A stretch of 64,000 nt of DNA from JBDOQU01 sp039839375 (GTDB taxonomy: Bacteria > Pseudomonadota > Alphaproteobacteria > DSM-16000 > Inquilinaceae), in NCBI RefSeq assembly GCF_039839375.1, contig NZ_JBDOQU010000005.1:62001-126000 (forward strand). The letters are read 5' to 3'. Numbering within the stretch: position 1 is the first letter of the stretch; each line of letters begins with the position of its first letter. The position numbers were made by a program, and so were the translations under genes. Below, one piece after another: positions 33,691-41,475 of this stretch. Below the pieces are notes generated by a model, which did not search any database, was not told where the DNA came from, and worked only from the letters and a program-made list of their open reading frames with translations.

Positions 33691-34452
33691 TCAGAACGGG
33701 AAGATGATGTCGTAGAGCTGCTGGCCGTAGCGGGGCTGCTGCACGTCGGTGATCTGGCCACGGCCGCCGTAGCTGATGCGGGCTTCGGCGATCTTCTCGT
33801 AGGAGACCGTGTTGGAGGAGGTGATGTCCGACGGCCGGATGATGCCGGCGATCGCCAGTTCCCGCACCTCGAAATTCACCCGGACCTCCTGGCGGCCATA
33901 GATCACCAGATTGCCGTTCGGCAGCACGTCGGTGACGACGCTGGCAAGCTGAAGCTCGATCTTCTCGCCCCGGGCGACGGAACCGGCGCCGGCGCTGCTG
34001 CTGTCGCTGCCCAGATCGATCAGATTGTCGAGATCCAGATCGTCAGGCAGCAGGCCGTCCAGCGTCCCGCCATAGCCCAGGATATTCGGCGCTTCGGCGC
34101 TTTCGCTGTTGGCGCGGCTGCGCTGGGTCTCGTTGCTGATCGACGCTTCGTCGTCGATCTGGATGTTCACCGTCAGGATGTCGCCGACCTGGCTCGCCCG
34201 CGCATCGCGGAAGAAGGTCCGGGAACCGGCCTGCCAGAGGGAGTTCGGCTGGGTCTCGTCGACCCGCGGTGCGGGCATCGGCATCCGGACGGGGACGTAG
34301 TTGGGATCGGTCGTCGGATTGCTGATCGGCGACAGGTCGGGCGCCTTGCCGATATTGGCGATGCGCTCCCCGGCGCCGCAGGCCGACAGGGTCAGCGCCG
34401 CCAGCATGGTCAGGACCAGCCGGGCCGGGGAGGAGAGGGGGAGACGGGTCAT
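33691..34452 (-). CDS. flgH: Flagellar L-ring protein
   Basis: FlgH is the outer-membrane lipoprotein that forms the L ring. The 253-residue precursor has a lipobox LSAC with Cys25 and the family sequence SLWQAGSRTFFRDARASQVGDILTVNIQIDDEASISNET, then VRVNFEVRELAIAGIIRPSDI and a YGGRGQITDVQQPRYGQQLYDIIFPF end. Last gene of the operon flgF-flgG-flgA-flgH; a hairpin terminator lies 43 bases downstream. Confidence 0.97.
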   Translation of the reverse strand: MTRLPLSSPARLVLTMLAALTLSACGAGERIANIGKAPDLSPISNPTTDPNYVPVRMPMPAPRVDETQPNSLWQAGSRTFFRDARASQVGDILTVNIQIDDEASISNETQRSRANSESAEAPNILGYGGTLDGLLPDDLDLDNLIDLGSDSSSAGAGSVARGEKIELQLASVVTDVLPNGNLVIYGRQEVRVNFEVRELAIAGIIRPSDITSSNTVSYEKIAEARISYGGRGQITDVQQPRYGQQLYDIIFPF

Positions 34453-34480
34453 CGGTCTTGCTCCTGATGCTCGGCTGATC

Positions 34481-35440
34481 TTAGTTCAGGCTGGCGAAGG
34501 TCGCGCCGCCGCCCACCGGGACGGCGACGGTGTCCGGGCCGGTCACGACCGCCTGGACCGTCTTGTTGCTGTCGATATTGATGACGCGGATCGCGTCGCC
34601 TTCCGCGCCTTCGTCCAGAGCGCGGCCTCGGGCGGTCAGCACCAGCGCGCCGGACTGCACCACCATGGTGACCGTCGCGCCGCGCTCCACCGCGATCGGG
34701 GCGGCGACCTCATGCCGGCGGATCGGCTCATCGGGCATCAGCGTCCGGCGTGGGCTGAGGCCGACCAGCGTCTCCGCATCCATGACGACGCCCGAACCGA
34801 CGCGGTCCGCCGGGACCTCGATCCAGGAGATGTCGGTGGCGGCGATCACGGCGTCGGGGCCGATGCGGCTGGTGACGACGGGAACCTCCACCATGCCGAC
34901 GACGCGGCCGGACAGCGGAACGCGGACGACGGGCGTGCCGTCGGCAGGGGCCACGGCGACCCCGGCGAAGCGGCCGGTGGCGCCGTCATAGGCGAAGTTC
35001 TGGATGCGCAGGCTGGGCAGCACGTCCGTCGGCAGGTGGATCTCCAGCGCCAGATTGTCGAGCTGGATGTCGATCCGGCCCGTCGGCGCGCGGTCGTCCA
35101 ACTCGGCGCGAATGGCCTCGGTCACCGTTTCGGACCCAATCCGGTGCGACAGTCGGCGGACGGTGACCTGCTGATAGCGGCTGTCCGGCGTCCAGTCGAT
35201 CCGGTAGGCGCGGGCGACACGGGCCAGCCAGTCGGCGGTCAGCGTGACGCTGCGGCCCGGAGGCGGGGACTGGGCGATGACCGTCGCCGCCCGCGCCTCG
35301 TCCAGGCCGGCGAACAGGTCGCCCAGCACCACCCGGTCGCCGACGATGTCCGCTTGCCCGCGCAGGGTCGCGGCGTTGGCGCCGGCGACGGCGCAGACGA
35401 AGATCACCGCAGTGCAGACCATGACCAGGATCTGTTTCAT
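34481..35440 (-). CDS. flgA: Flagellar P-ring assembly chaperone FlgA
   Basis: FlgA is a periplasmic chaperone needed to polymerise FlgI. The 319-residue precursor has a signal peptide of about 23 residues (ends AGANA) and a C-terminal SAF-type domain: SWIEVPADRVGSGVVMDAETLVGLSPRRTLMPDEPIRRHEVAAP, then VVQSGALVLTARGRALDEGAEGD. It is longer than E. coli FlgA (219 residues) owing to an extra N-terminal region, common in alphaproteobacteria. It lies 13 bases after flgG. Confidence 0.93.
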   Translation of the reverse strand: MKQILVMVCTAVIFVCAVAGANAATLRGQADIVGDRVVLGDLFAGLDEARAATVIAQSPPPGRSVTLTADWLARVARAYRIDWTPDSRYQQVTVRRLSHRIGSETVTEAIRAELDDRAPTGRIDIQLDNLALEIHLPTDVLPSLRIQNFAYDGATGRFAGVAVAPADGTPVVRVPLSGRVVGMVEVPVVTSRIGPDAVIAATDISWIEVPADRVGSGVVMDAETLVGLSPRRTLMPDEPIRRHEVAAPIAVERGATVTMVVQSGALVLTARGRALDEGAEGDAIRVINIDSNKTVQAVVTGPDTVAVPVGGGATFASLN

Positions 35441-35453
35441 TGTCCGGGCCCCC

Positions 35454-36239
35454 TTAGCGCATGTTGGTGACGGAACGCATCATCTCGTCCGTCGTGGTGA
35501 TGACTTTGGAGTTCATCTCGTAGGCGCGCTGGGCGCTGATCAACTGCGTGATTTCCGAGACGATGTTGACGTTGGACGTCTCCAGCATCCCCTGATTGAT
35601 GTTGCCGAAGCCGGCGGTGGCCGGAACGCCGGCGATCGCGCCCCCGGACGCCGGGGTCTCCAGGAACAGATTGTCGCCGATCGCCTGCAGCCCGCCTTCG
35701 TTGGCGAAGGTCGCCAGCTCGAACTGGCCGACATTGATCGGCTCGATCTGCCCGTCGACCGCCGCCAGGACCTCGCCATTCTCGTTGATCTGGATCTGGA
35801 CGGCGTCCTCCGGCACGGCGCCGGGGCCGACGACGGTATAGCCGTCCGCGGTGACGACGGCGCCGTCCGGGCTCAACTGGAACGAACCGGCGCGGGTGTA
35901 GCCGATCTCGCCGTCGGGCAGCTCGATCTGGAAGAAGCCCTTGCCGTCGATCGCGACGTCCAGCGGGTTGTCCGTCACCTGCATGTTGCCCTGCTCATGG
36001 ATGCGGTAGACGGCGGCGGTCTGGACGCCCGCGCCGATCTGCACGCCGGAGGGAACGATGGTGCCGGCGTCGGACGAGGCCGAGCCGACCCGCCGCATGC
36101 TCTGGTAGAGCAGGTCCTGGAATTCCGCGCGCTGCCGCTTGAACCCCGTGGTCGTCATGTTCGCGATGTTGTTCGAAATGACTTCGACATTGAGCTGCTG
36201 GGCAAGCATGCCCGTGGCGCCGATGCTGAGCGAACGCAT
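35454..36239 (-). CDS. flgG: Flagellar distal rod protein
   Basis: The 261-residue protein has the rod signature at the N-terminus (MRSLSIGATGMLAQQLNVEVISNNIANMTTTGFKRQRAEFQDLLYQ) and the matching C-terminal helix (MLETSNVNIVSEITQLISAQRAYEMNSKVI). FlgG forms the distal rod just below the hook. 261 residues is the usual FlgG length. It follows flgF with 15 bases between, with GGAG in front. Confidence 0.97.
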   Translation of the reverse strand: MRSLSIGATGMLAQQLNVEVISNNIANMTTTGFKRQRAEFQDLLYQSMRRVGSASSDAGTIVPSGVQIGAGVQTAAVYRIHEQGNMQVTDNPLDVAIDGKGFFQIELPDGEIGYTRAGSFQLSPDGAVVTADGYTVVGPGAVPEDAVQIQINENGEVLAAVDGQIEPINVGQFELATFANEGGLQAIGDNLFLETPASGGAIAGVPATAGFGNINQGMLETSNVNIVSEITQLISAQRAYEMNSKVITTTDEMMRSVTNMR

Positions 36240-36254
36240 GGGACGACTACTCCT

Positions 36255-36989
36255 TTAAGCGATCTTGCCGAGCTGACGGATCGCCGTGCGCAGGCGCTCA
36301 TGCTCGGACTGGATGAAACCCTGGGTCTTCTGGTAGGCGCGCGCGATCTCGATCATCTGGGTCATCTCGGCGATCGGCTGGACGTTGGATCCCTCGATCG
36401 CGCCCTGCACCAGGTTCGCCTCCTCGGCGTCGGCCGGCACTTCGTTGGTGACGTAGAGGCCGCCGCCCAGCGGGGTCAGGCCGAACTCGTCCGCGAAGGT
36501 CACCATCTGGATGCGGCCGATCGGGCCGGTGGAGGCGCTGATATTGCCGTCGCCGTCGATGGTGATGCCGGTGGCGTTGGCCGGGATCCGGATCGGCTGG
36601 TTGCCGTCGTCCAGCACCGGCAGGCCGTTGCTGTCGACCAGCGTCCGCTCGCTGTTGAGGGCCAGATGGCCGCTGCGGGTGTAGCGGGGGCCGCCGACGG
36701 TATCGACCACCAGGAAACCGTCGCCCTCGATCGCCACGTCCAGCGGGTTGCCGGTCCGCTCGATCGGGCCCGGCCGGCTGTCCCGGACCACCGCCTGGTC
36801 CATCACCATCGACAGGTCGGATTCCGATCCCGTCGGGGTGCGGCCGGGACCGTTCAGGTATTCCTGGAACAGCATGTGCTGGCCCTTGTAGGCCGGCGTG
36901 TTCATGTTCGCGAGATTGTTGGCCACCACGTTCATCTGGCGCTTCAGCGCCGACTGGAGGGAGAGGCCTATATAGGAAGCGGTTTCCAT
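36255..36989 (-). CDS. flgF: Flagellar proximal rod protein FlgF
   Basis: The 244-residue protein has the rod N-terminal motif (SLQSALKRQMNVVANNLANMNTPAYKGQ) and a C-terminal IEGSNVQPIAEMTQMIEIARAYQ helix. Start METASYIGL at 36989 is preferred to an upstream in-frame start because that would read through the promoter. A -24/-12 element (37041-37055) lies upstream. FlgF is a proximal rod component. First gene of the operon flgF-flgG-flgA-flgH. Confidence 0.96.
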   Translation of the reverse strand: METASYIGLSLQSALKRQMNVVANNLANMNTPAYKGQHMLFQEYLNGPGRTPTGSESDLSMVMDQAVVRDSRPGPIERTGNPLDVAIEGDGFLVVDTVGGPRYTRSGHLALNSERTLVDSNGLPVLDDGNQPIRIPANATGITIDGDGNISASTGPIGRIQMVTFADEFGLTPLGGGLYVTNEVPADAEEANLVQGAIEGSNVQPIAEMTQMIEIARAYQKTQGFIQSEHERLRTAIRQLGKIA

Positions 36990-37040
36990 CGCGGGTCTTC
37001 TATCGTCCTGGCGGTTGGTCGATCCGTCGCCCTTCCTGAT

Positions 37041-37055
37041 GCAGTTGGCGTGCCA
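37041..37055 (-). promoter_or_regulatory. Sigma-54 (-24/-12) promoter for flgF operon
   Basis: On the minus strand TGGCACGCCAACTGC has GG and GC ten bases apart and matches TGGCACG-N4-TTGC except at one position. It shares TGGCACGCC with the flgI promoter. The predicted leader is about 40 nt. Confidence 0.78.
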
Positions 37056-37073
37056 GAAGATTATTTTTTTTAA

Positions 37074-37086
37074 TTTCAATCTCTTA
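37074..37086. promoter_or_regulatory. Candidate IHF site upstream of flgF promoter
   Basis: TTTCAATCTCTTA fits the IHF consensus WATCAANNNNTTR with one mismatch and sits in a conspicuously AT-rich patch, about 20 bases upstream of the -24 element. DNA bending by IHF is a normal part of sigma-54 flagellar promoters. Confidence 0.45.
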
Positions 37087-37261
37087 CGCAGGCCGCCGAA
37101 AGGTTTTGGATGGTCGATATCGTCCGCCCTGGCAGCGGATGCCCGGCAGAAACTGCCCCGGCGTTGCTGCGGCGCGGCAGACGCGTTTGGCGCAACAAGT
37201 TGTTAACTATCCTTGGCTAGAGTGCGCCTCGTCTTCCAAGGGATGCGCGAGAGTACGAAGG

Positions 37262-37774
37262 ATGACGGTCAACGCCACGGACGGAGCGCTCGACAACGTC
37301 GAGATCGAGAGCCTGCCCAGGAAGAAGATGAGCGGCAAGAAGCTGGTGCTGTTCGTCGTTCTGCCGCTTCTGGTGCTGGGCGGCGGCGGTGCTGGCCTCT
37401 ATGTCAGCGGCGTGCTCGACCGCTTCCTTCATCCGCCCGCGCCCGATCCGGCGGTGGTGGCGGCGACGCCCGGACATTTCTTCGACCTGCCGAACATCAT
37501 CGTGAACCTGAACACCGAAGACCGCCGCCAGACCTTCCTCAAGATCAGCCCGACTCTGGAGCTTGAGAAGGCCGAGGACGTGGCGTTGGTGGAGCGTGTG
37601 ATGCCCAGGATCGTCGACAATTTCCAGATGTACCTGCGGGAACTGACCCTTCAGGACCTCGAAGGATCGGCGGGGCTGGCCCGCCTGCGTGAGGAACTGC
37701 TTATCCGCGTCAACGCGGCCGTCCATCCGGCCCATGTCCGCGAAGTGCTGTTCCGCGAAATGATCGTCAACTGA
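37262..37774 (+). CDS. fliL: Flagellar basal-body associated protein FliL
   Basis: FliL surrounds the stator and supports torque generation. The 170-residue protein has a short cytoplasmic N-terminus, one membrane helix (about residues 27-49, LVLFVVLPLLVLGGGGAGLYV) and a periplasmic SPFH-like part (FFDLPNIIVNLNTEDRRQTFLKISPTLEL, ending VREVLFREMIVN). The ATG at 37262 was chosen because upstream codons lie in the divergent promoter region. It is divergent from flgF and followed by fliM after 25 bases. No convincing sigma-54 element was found for this direction. Confidence 0.93.
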   Translation: MTVNATDGALDNVEIESLPRKKMSGKKLVLFVVLPLLVLGGGGAGLYVSGVLDRFLHPPAPDPAVVAATPGHFFDLPNIIVNLNTEDRRQTFLKISPTLELEKAEDVALVERVMPRIVDNFQMYLRELTLQDLEGSAGLARLREELLIRVNAAVHPAHVREVLFREMIVN

Positions 37775-37799
37775 CCCTCAGATTCAGGCGAAGCCGTCA

Positions 37800-38873
37800 A
37801 TGACCGATCCGACTGAAGAAGACGACGACGCCATGGCCGCCGAATGGGCGGCCATGATGGACGATGAGGAGGAGGACGGTTCGGCCTCGCCCGCGCCGAC
37901 CTCCAACCGCATCCTCAACCAGGATGAGATCGACAGCCTGCTCGGCTTCGACGCCAACGGCGCAGGCGACGGCGACAATTCGGGCGTCATGGCGCTGGTC
38001 AACAGCGCCATGGTCAATTATGAGCGCCTGCCGATGCTGGAGGTGGTGTTCGACCGCCTCGTCCGCATGATGTCGACCAGCTTGCGCAATTTCACTTCCG
38101 ACAATGTGGAGGTCAGCCTCGACCAGATCACCTCGATCCGGTTCGGGGATTATCTGAACTCCATCCCGCTGCCGGCGATGCTGTCTGTCTTCAAGGCGGA
38201 GGAATGGGACAATTACGGCCTGATGGTCGTGGACAGCGCGATGATCTATTCGATCGTCGACGTGCTGCTGGGCGGCCGCCGCGGCACCGCCGCGATGCGC
38301 ATCGAAGGACGTCCCTACACGACGATTGAGCGCAATCTGGTGGAACGGCTGGTCCATGTCGTCCTCTCCGACCTGTCCGCCGCCTTCGATCCCCTGTCGC
38401 CCGTCACCTTCCGGTTCGACCGGCTGGAGACGAACCCGCGCTTCGCCACCATCGTCCGTCCGGGCAACGCCGCCATGCTGGCGAAGCTGCGGATCGACAT
38501 GGAGGATCGCGGCGGCCGGCTGGAGCTGCTGATTCCTTACGCGACGCTGGAGCCGGTGCGCGAGCTTCTGCTGCAGATGTTCATGGGTGAGAAGTTCGGC
38601 CGCGATTCCATCTGGGAGAACCATCTGGCCAGTGAGCTGTGGCAGACCGACGTGTCGCTGGGCGCGGTGCTGGACGAGGTCTCGCTGCCGCTGCACGAGG
38701 TGCTGAACTGGAAGGTCGGCTCCCAGGTCATGCTGAACGCAAGGCCTGAAGGGCTGGTTCAGCTTCGCTGCGGCGAGGTGCCGATGTTCCAGGGGCGTAT
38801 GGGCCGCCGCAAGGGCGCAATCGCCGTCCGTGTCGAGGGCGAGGCGCCCAAGCAGGAGGAATTCCCGCGATGA
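37800..38873 (+). CDS. fliM: Flagellar motor switch protein FliM
   Basis: FliM is the C-ring protein that binds CheY-P. The 357-residue protein has an acidic N-terminal extension (residues 1-30), then the CheY-binding motif NQDEIDSLLGF at 40-50, a CheC-like middle domain (YERLPMLEVVFDRLVRMMSTSLRNFTSDNVEVSL) and a FliN-like C-terminal domain. In enteric FliM the EIDALL motif lies at the very start; here it is about 35 residues in. It overlaps the next gene by four bases. Confidence 0.97.
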   Translation: MTDPTEEDDDAMAAEWAAMMDDEEEDGSASPAPTSNRILNQDEIDSLLGFDANGAGDGDNSGVMALVNSAMVNYERLPMLEVVFDRLVRMMSTSLRNFTSDNVEVSLDQITSIRFGDYLNSIPLPAMLSVFKAEEWDNYGLMVVDSAMIYSIVDVLLGGRRGTAAMRIEGRPYTTIERNLVERLVHVVLSDLSAAFDPLSPVTFRFDRLETNPRFATIVRPGNAAMLAKLRIDMEDRGGRLELLIPYATLEPVRELLLQMFMGEKFGRDSIWENHLASELWQTDVSLGAVLDEVSLPLHEVLNWKVGSQVMLNARPEGLVQLRCGEVPMFQGRMGRRKGAIAVRVEGEAPKQEEFPR

Positions 38874-39343
38874 TGCAGGAACATTACCCCCTCATCCTGG
38901 ACAGCCTGATCGTCATCCTGCTGGCCGCGACCATCGTCTACGCCGCCGTGCTGAACCGGCGGCTGTCCAAGCTGCGCGACAACAGGGCGGAGCTGGAGAA
39001 GGCCGTCCGCAGCTTCGGCGAGGCTGCGGGCCGCGCCGACGCCGGGATCAAGGGGCTGCGTCAGGCTGCCGGAGACACCGGCGCCGCCCTGCTGAAGGAT
39101 ATCGAGCGCGCGCAGGCCCTGAAGGATGAGCTGAGCTTCCTGGTCGACACGGCGGAAGCCGTGGCGGCGCGGATGGAGGGTGCCGCCAGCGGCGCGGGCA
39201 AGTCCGCCCAGGCGCGTCAGCCGGCGAAGCCGGGCGGAGAGCCGCTGCTGCGGGCGGTCCAGGGGGAATCCTCCACCGCGCGGCGCGCCGGTCGGCCCCA
39301 GCCCGACAGCGACCTGTTGAAAGCCATAGAGAACATGCGGTGA
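38870..39343 (+). CDS. DUF6468 family membrane-anchored protein
   Basis: The 157-residue protein has an N-terminal membrane helix (residues 8-26, ILDSLIVILLAATIVYAAVL), a coiled coil (RLSKLRDNRAELEKAVRSFGEAAGRADAGIKGLRQAAGDTG) and a basic Pro/Ala/Arg-rich tail ending in LLKAIENMR. This fits the DUF6468 family found between fliM and motE in Rhodospirillales-type genomes. The tail motif suggests a cytoplasmic contact. Function in the motor is likely by location but unproven. Confidence 0.78.
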   Translation: MMQEHYPLILDSLIVILLAATIVYAAVLNRRLSKLRDNRAELEKAVRSFGEAAGRADAGIKGLRQAAGDTGAALLKDIERAQALKDELSFLVDTAEAVAARMEGAASGAGKSAQARQPAKPGGEPLLRAVQGESSTARRAGRPQPDSDLLKAIENMR

Positions 39344-39347
39344 CGCC

Positions 39348-40187
39348 ATGACCGAGAACGCCGCCGCCGCCAACCCCCCCGTGCCGAAGGCGGAATCCGC
39401 CCAGGCCCGGCCGCACGATCCCCACCAGATGGTCGCCGCGGCGACGGAAGCCTTCGCGCGCCTGTCCTCCATCGCCCGACTGTTCCGTCCGCGGATGCCG
39501 AAGCTGCGCCTTCTGCCCAGCGTCATCTTCGTCTCCGTCCTGATGCTGGGCGTCCGGACAGGCGAACTGGTGCGCGTCTTCGACGAAGGCGGTTTCGTCG
39601 CCGTCGGCGCGACCACCCGCGCGCAGGACGGCCAGCCCGATCCCAGCCCGCAGATCCCGGCTCCGGAGGCCGCGCCGCAGACGCCGGTCGACGTTGCCAT
39701 GACCTCTCCGGAAGCGGAGGTGGAAGCCGAAGCACCCGCCGAAACCGCCCCCTTCGAACTGGGCGACGAGCTGTCGCGCAGCGAGCGCGAACTCCTCCGC
39801 GATCTTTCCGAAAGGCGGCAATCCCTGGAAGAGCGAGCGCAAACGCTGGATGAGCGCGAGGCGCTCCTGACCGTCGCGGAGCAGCGGCTGGAAGAGAAGA
39901 TGGCGGAGCTGGAGGCGGTTCGCGGGCAGATCCAGCAGATGCTGGGCACTCTCGACGAACAGCAGGAAAGCCAGTTCCAGAGCCTAGTCGGCATCTATGA
40001 GAACATGCGTCCGGCCGATGCCGCCGTGATCTTCAACGGGCTGGACATAGACGTGCTGATCAACGTGCTGGACCGCATGCGGGAACAGAAATCCGCCGCC
40101 ATCATGGCCGGCATGAATCCCGACCGCGCGCGCCAGGTGACGGCCGAACTGGCCCAGCGCCAGACCCTTCCCGTTCTCGGGGAATGA
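39348..40187 (+). CDS. motE: MotE-like motor protein with MgtE N-type domain
   Basis: The 279-residue protein has one membrane helix (about residues 53-70), a Pro/Glu/Ala-rich linker, a long coiled coil (LSRSERELLRDLSERRQSLEERAQTLDEREALLTVAEQRLEEKMAEL) and a C-terminal MgtE_N-like helix bundle (MRPADAAVIFNGLDIDVLINVLDRM...KSAAIMAGMNPDRA). MotE in rhizobia is a periplasmic chaperone for MotC, and the MgtE-like domain is also found in FliG-related proteins. The gene is in the fliM-DUF6468 operon, four bases after the previous stop. Confidence 0.8.
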   Translation: MTENAAAANPPVPKAESAQARPHDPHQMVAAATEAFARLSSIARLFRPRMPKLRLLPSVIFVSVLMLGVRTGELVRVFDEGGFVAVGATTRAQDGQPDPSPQIPAPEAAPQTPVDVAMTSPEAEVEAEAPAETAPFELGDELSRSERELLRDLSERRQSLEERAQTLDEREALLTVAEQRLEEKMAELEAVRGQIQQMLGTLDEQQESQFQSLVGIYENMRPADAAVIFNGLDIDVLINVLDRMREQKSAAIMAGMNPDRARQVTAELAQRQTLPVLGE

Positions 40188-40328
40188 AGCGCGGCCGATT
40201 AACCATGCTTTTTACAGGAAATTAACTGCCGGCCCATAGGGTCCGGTCGAAGGTTTCACTTGTTCCGCGGAGCCCCGGCCGGATGGTTCCGCGGTCTTCG
40301 AAAACGAAGAAGAACACTGGAGAGCGCG

Positions 40329-40715
40329 ATGTCCGTCGATATGTCCATGCCGATCCTGATCGTGGACGACTACAAGACCATGCTGCGGATCATCCGCAAT
40401 CTCCTGAAGCAGCTTGGCTTCGAGAATGTGGACGAAGCGACCGACGGATCGGGGGCGCTGCACAAGCTGCGGGAGCGGCCCTACAGCCTGATCATCTCCG
40501 ACTGGAACATGGAGCCGATGACCGGCCTCCAGCTCCTCAAGGAAGTGCGGGCGGATTCCAAGCTCAAGGAAACGCCCTTCATCATGATCACCGCCGAATC
40601 GAAGACGGAGAACGTCATCGCGGCGCGTCAGGCGGGCGTGAACAACTACATCGTCAAGCCGTTCAACGCCGCCACGCTGAAGACGAAGCTCAGCGCCGTT
40701 GTGGGCAATTTCTAA
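40329..40715 (+). CDS. cheY: Chemotaxis response regulator CheY
   Basis: The 128-residue protein is a complete CheY: acidic pair D13-D14, phospho-acceptor D58 (SDWNMEPMTG), T88 (MITAES) and K110 (VKPF). CheY-P binds FliM to change motor rotation. The ATG at 40329 is used because the upstream open frame lacks homology. A gap of 141 bases upstream suggests its own promoter; cheZ follows after 33 bases, so sensor output and its phosphatase are co-expressed. Confidence 0.95.
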   Translation: MSVDMSMPILIVDDYKTMLRIIRNLLKQLGFENVDEATDGSGALHKLRERPYSLIISDWNMEPMTGLQLLKEVRADSKLKETPFIMITAESKTENVIAARQAGVNNYIVKPFNAATLKTKLSAVVGNF

Positions 40716-40748
40716 GCGCGCCTCAGCCGCAACGACCAGGAGGCAGCG

Positions 40749-41402
40749 ATGCCCACAGCCGGTTCAGACCCCAGCCTCGTTCGTCGGCTCGACGAGGCAA
40801 GGCGGGAGTCGGAGAAGCCGCTGACGCGTGAGGAGATCGCGGACATCGTCGCCCAGGTCATGGGGTCGATGGACGGCGACATCACCGCGCTGGATATCCG
40901 CATCTATCAGGAGCTGGAGTCGCTCGCCGGCTACATCCAGACGGCCCGGTCGGAGATCGCGGCGATCCGGCCGGACGATATCCGCCTGGATCATATCCCC
41001 GCCGCGACCGATGAGCTGGACGCCATCGTCGGCGCGACGGAGGAGGCGACGGGCCGCATCCTCGACGCGGCGGAGCAGATCCAGACGATTGCCGAAGGGC
41101 TGGAGGAGCCCGCCCGCTCCCAGCTCTTCGACCTTTCGACCGGCATCTTCGAGGCCTCGAACTTCCAGGACATCACCGGCCAGCGCATCGGCAAGGTGGT
41201 CCGCACGCTGAAGCATATCGAGACGAAGATCGAAGCGCTGGTCGGCGTGCTGGGCGAAGAGGTGGGACGCGCCCAGGCGACGGCGCAGCCGGTGGAGGAA
41301 TCGGACGCGAAGGGCGATGAAAAGCTGCTGAACGGGCCGCAACTTCCGCAGAACGCGATCGACCAGGATGAGATCGACCGGCTTCTCGCCAGCTTCGACT
41401 GA
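40749..41402 (+). CDS. cheZ: CheY-P phosphatase CheZ
   Basis: CheZ dephosphorylates CheY-P. The 217-residue helical protein has the catalytic segment IFEASNFQDITGQRIGKVV, with the QDxTGQ motif around residue 140, and ends with a CheY-binding tail NAIDQDEIDRLLASFD that mirrors the EID motif of FliM. The coiled coil DELDAIVGATEEATGRILDAAEQIQ precedes it. Classical CheZ is best known in beta/gamma-proteobacteria; this is the distant alphaproteobacterial version. It lies directly after cheY. Confidence 0.93.
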   Translation: MPTAGSDPSLVRRLDEARRESEKPLTREEIADIVAQVMGSMDGDITALDIRIYQELESLAGYIQTARSEIAAIRPDDIRLDHIPAATDELDAIVGATEEATGRILDAAEQIQTIAEGLEEPARSQLFDLSTGIFEASNFQDITGQRIGKVVRTLKHIETKIEALVGVLGEEVGRAQATAQPVEESDAKGDEKLLNGPQLPQNAIDQDEIDRLLASFD

Positions 41403-41475
41403 GATGAGCGGGACACGTGCGGGGAAGCAACCGGACGGGTCGCCGGATGACGTACCCCGATGCTATGGTTCGGCC

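Noticed and set aside
37106..37261. A sigma-54 promoter for fliL
   Set aside because: Several GG-N10-GC pairs occur but each has at least three mismatches to the consensus, as expected by chance in GC-rich DNA.
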